From: Mercurialis annua
Lineage: Eukaryota > Streptophyta > Magnoliopsida > Malpighiales > Euphorbiaceae
Direction of reading: 5' to 3'
Length of the DNA stretch: 64,000 nucleotides
Assembly: GCF_937616625.2 (NCBI RefSeq)
Contig: NC_065572.1
Span: 71,236,653 to 71,300,652, forward strand
In this document: positions 1-10,972 of the stretch, piece after piece
Layout: the number at the start of each line of letters is the position of its first letter
How positions within the stretch are numbered: the stretch's first letter is position 1
The notes under the pieces: generated by a model
Told to the model about the DNA's origin: nothing
The model's input: the letters and a program-made list of their open reading frames with translations, nothing else
Databases searched by the model: none
Translations under genes and position numbers: made by a program

Positions 1-361
1 TTTAAAATATATATTATATCTTTATCATATAATATATTTACTTTTGCAATAAAATATATGTTATATTTATTTTAGTTAAATTTTTGGTTAATTTCTTAAT
101 ATTTTTTTTTAAAAAATTTTTATTTTCTTGTAATACTATTTCCGTGAGTTATTTTATTATTAAATTACATTTTTTAGTAATTAAATTTTAATTTTATTTT
201 GAATTTTTTTTAAACCGTCCTAAACCGGAACCGGAACCGTCAGGTTCTGAACCGTCATAGAACCGTCTCTTAGGCGGTTCCGGGTCGGTTCAACTTTTTC
301 TTGAACCGTGACCCGGCGGTTCCGAACCGGAACCGCCGGGTTATGAACCGTGGCCACCTCT
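1..361. mobile_element. Right end of a hAT-like transposon (partial)
   Basis: From about 214 to 361 the sequence becomes GC-richer and is built of repeated AACCGTC, GGAACCG and CGGTTC words. It ends in TGGCCACCTCTA, the inverted form of the TAGAGGTGGC-type end seen on many plant non-autonomous hAT elements. The left end lies outside the window, so neither the target duplication nor an internal transposase can be judged. Positions 1-213 are AT-rich and could be its interior. Confidence 0.5.
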
Positions 362-2891
362 AATTTTAAGTACAAAGAGTTCAATATAAAATTCTTTTAT
401 AACGCTACGTACCTCCATCGAAAAAAAAAAATTTCATTAGGGTCCAAATTTAAAATCGAATCAAAGGTGAGGGTATAATATGTATATTTAGCCTTTCAAA
501 AACAACATGGGCATATATTTAGGTAAAACTTTGCTGACTTGGACATCTGATGGGTCTGCCACGTGGCATGCCACGTCATAAAAAAACGCACTAAAAATCG
601 TCGATGTTGTTTTTAAAAAGAGACATAAGGTAGTCTCCGAATTGACACGTTATAAAGGTCGTGTTATTTTTAAAATTTTATATAATAGTGGTGAGGTGGT
701 GATTTTGTATATAATTAACCCATTTTTAGCATGTCTGTGATTAACAAGCTAAGATTGCTATCCTGTCGTTGAGATACGAGTTGGCACCATTTGCAAATCT
801 AAATTTGATTATTTTTAATTTGTTTTTTTTCTTTTAAATTTGAATCAACACCAATACATAAAAAATCTTAGCTAGTTTAAAAGAGGCATCTGTTTCGATA
901 AAAAAGATACCGATAAACGGAAAACTAGCAAAGCTAATTACTTAGAATTAAGGGCACATACAATACACAATGAACTTAATTAGCAATTTGTCCCCTCAAC
1001 TTGTATGTAACGGATAACTAACATATAAATTAATTTTACTAGTAGATTAGTCACTAATTTAGCGATTATAGGCAATTAACTTTATTTTGGCAAATTAGCT
1101 TACAAGTTGAGGAGATAAATTGTCAATTTAGAAGAAATTTAGCTTACAAATTGCGGAGGCAAATTGTCAAAATAAAGTCAATTATTCATAATTAATAAAT
1201 TCATATATTAATTGTCTATTATATACAAGTTGACTGACAGATTATTATTTAAAGGCGTACATAATACACAATGAATAGCTTAGAAAGGATGAAAAATAGA
1301 TCACATACCCCTTAGATTAATTTTGTATTTATATTTTTGTAATTTATGTTTATCTTGTTTGTTTGGTAGATTAGAATTAATTTATAGAATTTGTTGTTTT
1401 ATTATTTTTATAATTGTATTTTATGGAAAAAAAGAAGCTAAAATTACAAAATACTCCTCCTCCATTCCGAAAATAACTTTTAATATTTTATCATATATTA
1501 TAAAAAGTTGTTTATTATTTTAATATCAATTATTACATGTCTCATTAATCTTAGCTGAATCGATTAGAAATAGACCTAAAAGTTAAAATACAAAAAGCTA
1601 ATAATAAATTAAGTGTGTGTGAAATATTTTATATAAATTAATTAATATTATCTATATATTGTAACTTATCTTGATTTCCGACCTCATCCTTTTAGTCTTT
1701 TAGATGTATATTATCTATCTCTCAGGTAAATTATAGCACGTGCTTGCTTATACCCATTAGGAGTATTAGCACGTGTTTTCTATGGATGTAGTTCTGCATT
1801 TTTATTTTTATTTTAATTCATTCATTCCCCCCCTATAAGATGGTATTGGTAGTAAGTAGTAACTAGCTTAGTGTGATGCAGTGTAGTGGCGTTTTCTCTA
1901 AGTGTTTCTCTGTTTTTTTTAGAAATCATTTTTTTTATAAGAGAAGAGGTAAAAAAACTATAATCTAAACATTTCTATTATTAGAAAAAAATCATGTAAA
2001 TCATATTTAATCCAATTAATTAAAGGCGAACTCCATCATAAATTTATATATTATTATTTTTAATTAATTTATAATATATAAATATATCATATTTAGACGA
2101 TGTTTTAATAATTTATTTGTACACTTGTTGTTTTTTTATCAATAGAATTTAAAAATTATATGTTTAGCTGTCATTTTAGACCAATGAATGAGTGCCACCT
2201 CAGTGCCATGTATGAATTTGAGAAAAAAATGTTAGTTCGTGCATGAAAATAAGAAAATTTAAAGTACGTGATTAAAATGAGAAAACGTGTAAAGTTCATG
2301 ATTTTTTTTGACATTAACCCTATAAAGAACTACTTAAATGCAAATTAATATCTATTAAAAAAGTAAAAATTAATGGTCAAGGTTGTATGCTGATGTTTTG
2401 AGATTGTATTTGAATATTTCTCGTTAGCTCTAATTTTTCAAAGTATTATTTTTAGGTGATTTTATGGCTAAAATAAAAAAAATTGGAGTGTTATTATAAC
2501 TGGGTGGAGTGCGAAAATCTCCACCCAATATATCACATACTTTTAATTTTAATAAGGAAAGAGATCTTAATTGGATAGAGTAAAAATCTAATAGTATTTT
2601 AAATAAAAAGAAAACAATTGTAGAAATTAGTAATTTAGAAAAGTGAGCCAGAGCGAGTCAAAAACAAAAGAGCACATAGTTGTTAAATGGAGAAGAAAGG
2701 GTTTCTCCTTGAGCTAACAACTGTGTGACACACAGTAACCAATTAATGGCAGATGTAGAACAGGCCAGGGCATTTCATTGGACGTCCGTTACCGTCAGAT
2801 TAAGCGTCAGGATTTATATATATTTGATGAGTTCATTTGTAACTCATCATAATGGTTACATTTAACTCAACTCCACTTCACTTCATTGCTC
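362..2891. other. Intergenic, AT-rich, no gene seen
   Basis: No reading frame here resembles a protein; a 66-codon frame near 1323 is low-complexity AT translation. A decayed repeat sits at 949-1275 (separate entry). Around 2184-2310 there is a short motif block (CCAATGAATGAGTG and following) that recurs near 13039, so it is probably an old dispersed repeat. Confidence 0.5.
949..1275. repeat. Decayed inverted/direct repeat unit
   Basis: The arm CAATTTGTCCCCTCAACTTG (from about 984) is matched in inverse by CAAGTTGAGGAGATAAATTG (about 1102-1121). A second similar inverse arm follows near 1150. The block is flanked by two direct copies of a GGCNCATACAATACACAATG-like word at about 951 and 1252. 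This looks like a degraded MITE with a partial internal duplication. Confidence 0.4.
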
Positions 2892-3132
2892 TATAAATGC
2901 ACCAAAAACCACCTCTTATAATTACCCATTTATGTTCAATTCTTTCAGCTTAAATGAAGAAATTCAAGCTCAAATCAATTCCTTTTCTCAACTTCTTCAT
3001 TTTTTCTCTGTAAAGTTGTATATTTATATATATTTATATACACGTACATATATTTATATGGTGCTGTAGATATATCTTATACTGTAATAATTTTAAATAT
3101 TTTCAAGATTCTTTTGGTTTACGATCAAGAAA
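2892..3132 (+). promoter_or_regulatory. Core promoter and 5' leader of the CCCH gene
   Basis: TATAAAT at 2892-2898 is followed by a leader rich in C and T. If transcription starts about 30 bases downstream, near 2925, the leader is about 200 bases long. It would then contain an upstream ATG at 2932 opening a 45-codon frame that stops at 3067-3069, before the main ATG at 3133. The transcription start is inferred, not seen. Confidence 0.5.
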
Positions 3133-3891
3133 ATGTTGACCGGAGTTAACCCGTCGAGCTACACCAAATTTTACGATTTCGGGGATTATGCATTTTCAGG
3201 GCTTGGTATAACCCCAGCTCATTACGATAACATCCACGACGCCATCTACGGCTCAGATGAATTCCGCATGTTTGCTTACAAGATCAAACGGTGCTCAAGA
3301 ACCCGCAGCCATGACTGGACGGAGTGTCCTTACGCTCACCGTGGCGAGAAAGCCACGCGCCGCGACCCTAGGAAAGTTTCCTACATAGCAATCGCTTGCC
3401 CTGGTTTCCGTAACGGGAAATGCCTGAGAGGCGAAACGTGCGAGTTCGCGCACGGGGTTTTTGAGTACTGGCTACATCCTGCCCGGTACCGTACTCGCAC
3501 GTGCAATGCGGGGCAATTCTGTCAACGTAAAGTTTGTTTTTTTGCTCATACTCCTGATCAGCTCCGGTCGGAGAAGAAATATGCGTATCCGTTTGTGTAT
3601 AGGGCTCGGATGAACGGTGGAGATGGGGTTTTGGGATTTGAATCGGGTGGTGATGAAAGAGCCACGTCCACTCCTGTGGTGGAATCTCCTGTGAGGGTGG
3701 ATAGGAGGATGTGTTTTGAAGGGGTTTCTCAGCTGTTGATTAGTAGCTTGAGGAATTCAAAGGTGAGGATTGATTGTGATGGTGATGATGATCAAGATCA
3801 TGATCAAGAAGAGGGAAAGATTATTTGTGCAATTGATGAATCTGAAGATGGATTGCCACAGCTTGATTGGATTTCAGAACTGGTGAAGTGA
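3133..3891 (+). CDS. RR-type tandem CCCH zinc-finger protein (AtTZF1/2/3 class)
   Basis: Intronless gene for a 252-residue protein of the plant arginine-rich tandem zinc-finger family. Members bind AU-rich RNA, shuttle between nucleus and cytoplasmic RNA granules, and affect ABA, stress and growth responses (family knowledge). Visible in order: the RR region C-X5-H-X4-C-X3-H (C54, H60, C65, H69); first finger C-X7-C-X5-C-X3-H (C89, C97, C103, H107); second finger C-X5-C-X4-C-X3-H (C124, C130, C135, H139), preceded by the family's HPARYRTR stretch. All metal ligands are intact. The acidic tail ends in LDWISELVK, like the conserved Trp-containing tail of TZF1-3. The protein is shorter than many relatives, with little sequence between the fingers and the tail. 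Which TZF paralogue it is cannot be settled from sequence alone. Confidence 0.93.
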   Translation: MLTGVNPSSYTKFYDFGDYAFSGLGITPAHYDNIHDAIYGSDEFRMFAYKIKRCSRTRSHDWTECPYAHRGEKATRRDPRKVSYIAIACPGFRNGKCLRGETCEFAHGVFEYWLHPARYRTRTCNAGQFCQRKVCFFAHTPDQLRSEKKYAYPFVYRARMNGGDGVLGFESGGDERATSTPVVESPVRVDRRMCFEGVSQLLISSLRNSKVRIDCDGDDDQDHDQEEGKIICAIDESEDGLPQLDWISELVK

Positions 3892-5849
3892 ATTATAAAG
3901 ATTTGGTAAATTTTGTACAATTTTTATAAATTGTGGGTTATTGAGGAATAATATTTTTGCAGTCATTACGTAAGTATGTTTTGTGGGCGAGGACTGTTTA
4001 TTGTGAACTGTTAAGTTTAAATAAAGTTTGTCTAATTTTCTTCTTATTATATCAAATGTTTTTTTTTCGGGGAGTGTCTTCTAAATTTCTTTTTTAATGT
4101 CAAAAGAGACTATACTATATTACTAGTTGAAGATTATTAGCTTCCTAAATTTATGTTCATGCTTAGGACTGCCAAAATCAAAAATTAATTTGAAATAGTT
4201 CAAATTAAAATTTATTTTAATTCAATTAATATAATTAAAAAATTAATTTAAATTAAAATAAATAGGAAGTTTAATTTTTGATCTTAATTTGATTTACCAA
4301 CAAACTGATTGAAAAAGGGAATTCAAAACCAACAACATTATTTTAATATTTATATATAAATGTTTAGATAATAAATAAATCAAAATCTTATAATTTCCAT
4401 TACAAATAACTAAGAGATCAAACCGTAGTAATTCTTAAAATACATACAAATAGTGAATTTGAATATTTAGTATAAATTTCCATTACACAGTTATTTTTAT
4501 AGATTTATATATCACCGAATTGAATCTCAAATCATTTATTTAAATTAAGTTATAAGATTGAACTTTTTTTTAACCATAAGTTATAAGATTGAACTTTGTT
4601 TAGGCTTTAATATATATCAATTTTTTCACAATTAAATTATGCTATATTAATTAAGTTCTCACCAAGTTAGGACTGTTTTTTTAAAATAGGAAACAATATA
4701 CTTAATTTTATCAAAAGTTAAAAACAAATGTTATTGCAGAAAATTTCCACCGGCAGACTCACACACCATGCCAGATGCGCGACGCGGGTCGGATCCGGAT
4801 TAGTCAGGGAAGCCTTGGAAACCGGATAGGTTTACCAAAAAAAAATGTTAGAAGTACATCGTAGTTAACCGATACAATCATTTCGGCTAAAAAGGATATT
4901 ATATCTTGCAAGAAAATAATAGTTGTTTATATTTGGATGAGGAGACAGCGGGTCCGTTAAGTGGGAATTAGACCGGATGTAAAAGACCCATAGAAAAGAT
5001 CAGTTGGATAACCGTAAAAATGACTTCCTTTCATTTTCTTACGAGTGTTTATCTCATACAACAAATATGCCACCTCATTTTACAACAAGCCAATAATCAT
5101 TTGCGATATAGAATTTTTATTTATTGTTTATTCTTTTATCATTAAACATTGGCTAATGCCGTGCCGCAACCGTTGCGTTGTATAATTACTCTTTCCTTAC
5201 ACATCACAAAATATAAGTTCTCTTATAATCGATGCATGTGGACCATGTATGACCTAACATATTAACACTTTCCACTCGAAATCCATGATTTATCATTCAT
5301 TTACTGTGCTTTAAGATTTGCAGCTCGAATAATCCAATAAAAACTTCAAATTCTTCGCACATTGTTATTAATTTATTATGCTTATAATTATAATTATTAT
5401 AATTGCTTCCATGAATTTAAGAATCAGTCGCTAATTATAAAATGGATATTCATTTGCAGAGGATTAATATTTTATGTAATAACTTCCACTTGAGATGCAA
5501 TGCGCTGCCCCTCTAACTCATAGACCAAATGGAACACGGGCATTTCATAATTAATCATTCAGTTTAATTATGATACCAAAATTTATTGGACAGAAAGAAA
5601 AAAACTTCATTTAACACAAACACACCAAAATTAAAGAAAAGAACTCATCAAATACATAATTATTTAAAAACCACCAACAAAATACTTTATAACAGAAGCA
5701 TCAACCCACAAGAAAAGAAACACCAAAATACAAACTCTAAACAAGCAATGCCATAGCCTTTCGAACCCAAACATCCATGCACATATGGGCCATCTTAAAT
5801 CTCATCTAAATCATTGCTCATCCATAAAAAAACCCACACTTTTTACTTC
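3892..5849. other. Intergenic between CCCH gene and oleosin
   Basis: The first 150 bases are the likely 3' UTR of the CCCH gene, with AATAAAG near 4019. The rest is AT-rich non-coding DNA holding one SINE-like fragment (4746-4845). The last part, to 5849, is the likely 3' UTR and downstream region of the oleosin on the opposite strand. No other gene is visible. Confidence 0.55.
4746..4845 (+). mobile_element. SINE-like retroposon 3' fragment
   Basis: A short GC-richer stretch includes GGATTAGTCAGGGAAGC and ACCGGATAGG, which recall the GGATTAGTC...GGATACC body common at the 3' end of plant tRNA-derived SINEs. It closes with nine A residues (4837-4845). The word AAATGTTA occurs just before the block and again at its poly(A) end, a possible remnant of the target duplication. 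The tRNA-like head with box A and box B is not visible, so this would be 5'-truncated. Confidence 0.45.
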
Positions 5850-6338
5850 TCAAGTCTGACCAGTTACGTGCTGTCCGAACTGCTCAGCCCTATCCTTCAT
5901 CTCTCTCGCCTTTCCGGCCAGCTTCATGCGCGCCTGGTCCAACCCCTCTGCACCTGGTGGATGTCTTCCGGTGACATACCTGCAATTACCACATATTTCT
6001 CTTATATCACCAAATTACTAACATAAACAAATTCAATGAACAAATTTATATATGTAAATGTACCTATACATCCAAGACAAGACAGCTAGTGCAGCGACCC
6101 CGAAACCTCCGGAAAACAAGAACCCGGCACCGATGAGACCAACCGTAATGACAGCAGGAACAAGAACCGGGCTGAAAATGACCATCAGTGGAGTAGCGAT
6201 GGTGAGCGCAATGACTGTACCGGTCATGGTCAAGCCAGAGAGGAATAAGAGAGAACCGCCAGCTGTGGCGGCGGTTGCTGCCTTCACCACTTGGTGTGAC
6301 CGTGGCTGCTGCGTCATTGACAGTGTCTGCTCAGCCAT
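5850..6338 (-). CDS. Oleosin, seed oil-body structural protein (two exons)
   Basis: Exon 1 is 6064-6338 and exon 2 is 5850-5979. The intron 5980-6063 has GT at 6063-6062 and TTGCAG at its end. Joined length is 405 nt, giving 134 residues. The open frame through exon 1 alone reads into the intron and loses the true C-terminus. The protein has a polar N-terminus, a long hydrophobic hairpin (about residues 27-90) and the oleosin proline knot P-X5-SP-X3-P at P50, S56-P57 and P61, which is diagnostic. The amphipathic C-terminus starts [10 protein letters not shown] and continues with the family's [14 protein letters not shown]. Oleosins coat triacylglycerol droplets in seeds and pollen and stop them coalescing. 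The short C-terminus suggests the low-molecular-weight seed class, though I could not align it. Upstream seed motifs support seed expression. Confidence 0.93.
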
Positions 6339-6442
6339 ATTTGGTTTTTAAAATTTCTGCCTGTATTGTCCGAGAACAAAGATTGCTTGACTTTTGCGTA
6401 GTAGATGAGTATGATGAAGGATTTTGAGTTGAGAGAGTCTGT

Positions 6443-6550
6443 GATTTATACTGAGGTGACGAAAGATGGTGCCGATGAGATTGGCACGTGTTGAATAGAG
6501 AAGAGGCACGTGTTGAGGAGGTTGTCATGCATGGGTTGCATGCAAACGAG
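6443..6550 (-). promoter_or_regulatory. Oleosin promoter: TATA box, two G-boxes, two RY elements
   Basis: Read on the minus strand, TATAAAT lies at 6444-6450, about 105 bases before the ATG. Upstream of it are two CACGTG G-boxes at 6485-6490 and 6507-6512. Next come two RY motifs: CATGCATG at 6526-6533, and overlapping TGCATG and CATGCA at 6537-6544. RY plus ACGT-core clusters are the known binding context for ABI3/FUS3-type B3 factors and bZIPs such as ABI5 in seed-storage and oleosin promoters. Motif positions are seen; the regulators are inferred. Confidence 0.75.
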
Positions 6551-8652
6551 GTGGTTTCATTACAGGACACGTTTGTTCTTGTCGGATTCCAGCTTTAGTT
6601 CAGACTTCATAAGAAGTTCCGCTTTGGGATTAAACGACTAAGGAAGCCCATGAAGGTGAAGAACTCTAGTATTGGGCTTTAAGCATGGCCCAAATAATTG
6701 TTTATCTAGTGAGCCCACAGGAAATACAAGGACATGCTAGAAGATTTGAACACTTCAATCTCATGTGATTTTATTGGGTTTTTAGTGTAATAAACATTTA
6801 TGTTTAATTTGTGTATGCCAATTAACAAATAGGGAGAAGAGAGATGAACTTTCATATTTTAATTAGAATGAATCCACCAGAGTCTATTACAGGGCTGTTT
6901 TAAATATTAATAACATCAATTGAATTTTCAATTAGAAGGGCTAATTAAATAATCAATCTTCTTGTGTCTTTTCAATATAAGAAAAGAATGTCAAATAGTC
7001 ATTCAATTTAAAAGTTTAATAAGATGTCAATTGACATTGGATTTTCAATTAGATGATCTAATCTAATAAACAATTTTTATTATCTTTTGAATATTTTTTT
7101 TTATCAAAGACTAATTTTTAGTATCTTTTGAATATAATAAATGGATGTCTAATAGTCATCCAATTTGAGTACATATTCATTTTATTTTAGGCTAAACTAA
7201 GGACTAAATATTAAACGATGAGTTATAACTCAAATAGTAAGTGTGTTGGACAACATTCTATTAAAATCGTGGGATCAAATACTCTAAAAAAAATCTATCA
7301 TAAAAGCTAGAATACCATAACTGTTAAACGATATATTAATTATAATAATTTTATTATTAATAAAAATAAAAAGGTTAGCACCTAAATTAAACTCTTAGAC
7401 CATGTTTAGCACCTAAATATCAATTGAAGGTTTCATATAAGCTAACTTTTGGCCTAATTGGAGGTTAATTAAATCAAGGACATAATATAGCAGATAAATA
7501 ATGTGCCATGTGGTAGGTATAATATAATATACTGTTCTTTTTGTCAAATTTATAATATAATATCATTATATATCACCAAACACCAGAAAAGAAAACCCAA
7601 AAAGAAAAGAATAATTTTTTTCTTTAACAGTTCCCATTACAGTTTAATCATATGATCTAACACTATGTTGAAACCATGTAACTAATCTTCATAGGGCAAA
7701 TCAATTCAAAGTATAACAAAAAAAATACCAATTTTCATAAATTTTTCTTTGAAAGAATGCCAATTTGTCTACGACATATGTGCATATTAACCTCATTTTC
7801 AAAGTTCAAACTTTAGGCATTGATTTTTAATTGATTAATAAATTGGAGGAGTAAAAGATCTTTCACTAAATTATTCTTTCTTTTACATTCATTCATCTTT
7901 TTTTCCTGCATTTTCGCTTTTATGAGTAGAATGAAATGAAGTCAAGATTTTATAAAGACTTGCCATAGAAATAGAAAGCATCAAAATCTTTGATTTCACA
8001 AGTTACTCAAAATACTATACATAAAATATTCCACAACTATGAAACAGAGAAGACATATAAAAGGGTAATAAGGTAACCTTATTTGTTAATTTTAATAAGG
8101 GTTGTTGAAAAGAAAAATTATATTTTAAGTGGTGTTTGATAATTTAACTTATTTTTTAATTTAACATTTAAAATATTTATTTTTATCTAGTGTTTAATAA
8201 TCATGCTAAATTATTTAATTATATAAAAATATTTTGAAAATTTGTATCAAAAATGTTAATTTAAATTTTATTGTGAAATTATTAAATTATTAATTTTATT
8301 AAAATAAATTTGTATTTTAATTTAATAACAAAGTATTAATAATTGTTCATAATTGTTTTATCTTTAATATATAATTTATTAATATTATTAACTATTTTTT
8401 TCACATGTACATGAGAAAATATACGATTTTTGGTTCATCGCTAAAATTCCTCGGCAATTCCAGGTTTCCTAAAATCCCTCGGCAATTTTATTTATATAAC
8501 ATTTTAATTGAATTATTATTATTATAATTATTATTAATAATTGCAACAATATACATTTTAATGGTTATTTATTTACACATATTTAAGAGAATATCGATAT
8601 TTTTTAGTAGTTAAATTTATCTAACAAAATATTTACTTTGACACTTATTTAA
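6551..8652. other. Intergenic, AT-rich
   Basis: No gene is visible. Two diverged direct copies of an AATTGAATTTTCAATTAGA-like unit lie at about 6918-7010 and 7026-7172, sharing TCAAT(T), AATAGTCAT(T/C)CAATTT and a TTTTCAATATAA/TTTTGAATATAA core. The remainder is low-complexity AT sequence, including runs of ATTATTATTATAATTATT near 8510-8530. Confidence 0.45.
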
Positions 8653-9017
8653 GGGTAATTGATTCCAGGGGTCACTGTACTTTTTAAAAATTGCAAAATG
8701 GTGTCTGAACTTCAAAACGTAACAAAATGGGTACTAAACTTTCAAATATGTGATTTTGGAAGGTTTTTAAGTGTTTTACGGTCAAATTATACATATGTTG
8801 TAATCAAATTTTGATTATTTATGACAAATAATACCTTATATTTCATATATACATACAATCAACAAAAAATCGACTCGAAATATTTTTCTTCGGTGACCAA
8901 AAATTCTTCTATCTTAACATAACCAAATAGTATAGTAACTAAAATGTTACGTTTTGAAGTTCAGTCACCATTTTGCAATTTTTGAAAAGTACAGTGACCT
9001 CCAAAATCAATTACCCC
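8653..9017. mobile_element. MITE with 8-bp target duplication
   Basis: Terminal inverted repeats of about 70 bases run GGGTAATTGATT, then GGTCACTGTACTTTT, AAAAATTGCAAAATGGTG and CTGAACTTCAAAACGTAACA on the left, matched in inverse on the right with a few changes. The flanks TTATTTAA at 8645-8652 and 9018-9025 are identical, an 8-bp duplication that points to hAT-type transposition. The 365-bp interior has no coding potential. Confidence 0.75.
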
Positions 9018-9395
9018 TTATTTAATTTCAGTAGTTATTATATTCAACATTTCAAATTCAATTTTATATTTTAAATACTTAATTTTCAGATTAACTAAAC
9101 AGCACCCAATTAGTAATTAATTGTGGTTATAATGAAGTATACTTCTATTACCTATTGGATTAAAATATTTTAATTAGTATAAGTTTTTTTTAATGACTTA
9201 TATTTAACATAATAAAAAATTTAACAAGTTAAAATCGATTTAATGATCTCATTAGCATGCTGTATCATTGACCTTTGTTTAGATAGTTACACTGATCATC
9301 AATAAATAAACTTACTAAAATCTCATTCTATACACACATTACACAATTCCAAACATGCCCTTGCCGACTACAAGTCAATCCCTAAAGACATAAAA
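9018..9395. other. Downstream region of the ERF gene
   Basis: AT-rich. The part next to 9395 is the likely 3' UTR of the ERF on the minus strand. Nothing else is recognised. Confidence 0.4.
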
Positions 9396-10196
9396 CTAAC
9401 TAACCAATAGTTCTTCGCCAGCTGGCATCGTCTCAATTTTAACCCTAACCGGAAACACAACAGTTCCACCACTACTGCATCCACTCTCCCTGTCCGACTC
9501 TTTATCAGCTTCAGCAGCCGCTAAGTTTTTTCTTCTTTTAGCCGAGCCGCTGCCCAGAGCCACCACAGCCATATCAGACTCTCGACGTTTAGCCGTGATT
9601 CTAACCGGGTCAGGCTCATTCGAGCCAATCTTATCTGGAAAATTTAATAGAGCTCTTGAGCCGCGCATTCTAAAAGCCGCTCTATCGTAAGCCAAAGCAG
9701 CTTCCTCAGCTGTCTCGTACGTACCAAGCCATACTCTGGCCCCATTCTTCGCCGGATCACGTATCTCCGCCGCAAACTTCCCCCACGGCCGCTGCCTTAC
9801 TCCTCTATAATGCCTTCCTTTTACGAGCACTTTCTTGTTTTGCTTTTTCACAAATTCAATATTTTTTTTACTCTCAAAATATGAACCTGAAGCAGTTTCT
9901 TGAACCGGTTTATTTTCTAAAACCGGACCATGCAGCTCTAAGTCTTCCCTGGGCTCGGCTTTAACGGTCGTTGTTGTTGCGGTGGCGGTGAAATCTAACG
10001 GAGACCAACCAGAGGAAACAGCATCACGAAGGAAGTTGTAAATGACCATATCTTCAGAATCGTCAACTTTTAACGGCAAGACACCCCAGATATCTGTTAA
10101 GCAAGGTATGAGACTCGAGTAGCTTGATGTTCGAGGGTATAAATATTGATGATGAGACAGATTTGATGAATCATAATATAAAGTTGCTTCATTCAT
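9396..10196 (-). CDS. Group IX ethylene-response factor (ERF1A/ERF2/ERF13-like)
   Basis: Intronless gene for a 266-residue nuclear transcription factor with one AP2/ERF domain (about residues 129-186), which binds GCC-box DNA. The domain carries [17 protein letters not shown], the [12 protein letters not shown] helix start and RALLNFP. It has Ala and Asp at the ERF-specific positions (FAAEIRD and [16 protein letters not shown]). N-terminal [14 protein letters not shown] followed by [11 protein letters not shown] matches the group IXa activation-region motif shared by ERF1A, ERF2 and ERF13. Basic clusters at 203-205 and 220-223 are likely nuclear-localisation signals. The tail [10 protein letters not shown] resembles the ERF1/Pti4 tail. 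In Arabidopsis IXa and IXb ERFs sit side by side, as the downstream ERFs here suggest. Likely roles are jasmonate/ethylene defence responses, but targets cannot be read from sequence. Confidence 0.93.
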   Translation of the reverse strand: MNEATLYYDSSNLSHHQYLYPRTSSYSSLIPCLTDIWGVLPLKVDDSEDMVIYNFLRDAVSSGWSPLDFTATATTTTVKAEPREDLELHGPVLENKPVQETASGSYFESKKNIEFVKKQNKKVLVKGRHYRGVRQRPWGKFAAEIRDPAKNGARVWLGTYETAEEAALAYDRAAFRMRGSRALLNFPDKIGSNEPDPVRITAKRRESDMAVVALGSGSAKRRKNLAAAEADKESDRESGCSSGGTVVFPVRVKIETMPAGEELLVS

Positions 10197-10676
10197 TTTA
10201 AGTATTTTTAGGTATTATTTTTTGTTTCTGCAAGAGAAGAGAGGGGATCGAATTTAGAACATAAACGATGAAGGGTATATATATATATAGGAGATAAATG
10301 AAAAGTATGATATAAATTGATATTTATGGTTATAATATATGGTTTATAATAATGGTAATGCGATTTGGCAATGTTTTGGAGTATTGTAGAGGTAGTGGTT
10401 CTTGAATGCTCAAGTGGGCAAATGGGGAAAAGAGGTGTCTCCTCCTAGTGGTTGATAACTAGATATTTGCCACATGCTGACATCATTTGCTCTTCTAAGC
10501 CAATACGCTATGTGAAAATAACATTTTTTTAGAACGTGTACCTATTTTATTTCGTTTAATATCTTTTCAATTATAGCGGATTTTTTTCTAAATTTTTATA
10601 ATCTATTCCAATTTCAAAAGCTATTTAAATTGTTACAAAATTTAAGTAAGTGCGTTCTTGTACGGACTAACATATA
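10197..10676 (-). promoter_or_regulatory. ERF upstream region with TATA-like run
   Basis: On the minus strand an alternating TATATATATATATA run lies at 10276-10289, about 80 bases before the ATG, and is the best TATA candidate. The rest, up to the first Stowaway MITE at 10677, is the proximal promoter. I saw no GCC-box or convincing W-box cluster. Confidence 0.45.
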
Positions 10677-10935
10677 CTCCCTCCGTTCTTTTTTACTTGT
10701 CCATTTAGCCAAATAAATTTGTCTACATTTAGTTATCCATTTAGAATTTTAAGATAACATTAGCTATCATCTTCTAAATTTAACCCTAATAAATGACTCT
10801 ATAACTCAATTTACAAAGCATTTATTATATAATAGGGTTATATTAGTATTTACTTCTATTATTTAAGACAAAAATTCCACTATTTTAATATGTGTAATTT
10901 TGGCTAAATGGACAACTAAAAAAGAACGGAGGGAG
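10677..10935. mobile_element. Stowaway MITE, intact
   Basis: 259 bp flanked by TA at 10675-10676 and 10936-10937. The terminal inverted repeats start CTCCCTCCGTTCTTTTTTA, the classic Stowaway (Tc1/mariner) end, and pair over about 37 bases (through TTGTCCATTTAGCCAAA) with one mismatch. Such close arms mean a fairly recent insertion. It lies about 480 bp upstream of the ERF start on the opposite strand, so it could affect that promoter. Confidence 0.9.
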
Positions 10936-10972
10936 TAACTCGTACCGGATGCAACTAATGTCGAATTAGGTA

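Noticed and set aside
1323..1523. 66-codon frame rich in Phe, Ile, Leu and Tyr
   Set aside because: Typical translation of low-complexity AT DNA, with no supporting features.
6058..6351. 97-codon frame on the + strand opposite the oleosin exon
   Set aside because: It is the antisense reading of oleosin exon 1, whose minus-strand protein has the diagnostic proline knot.
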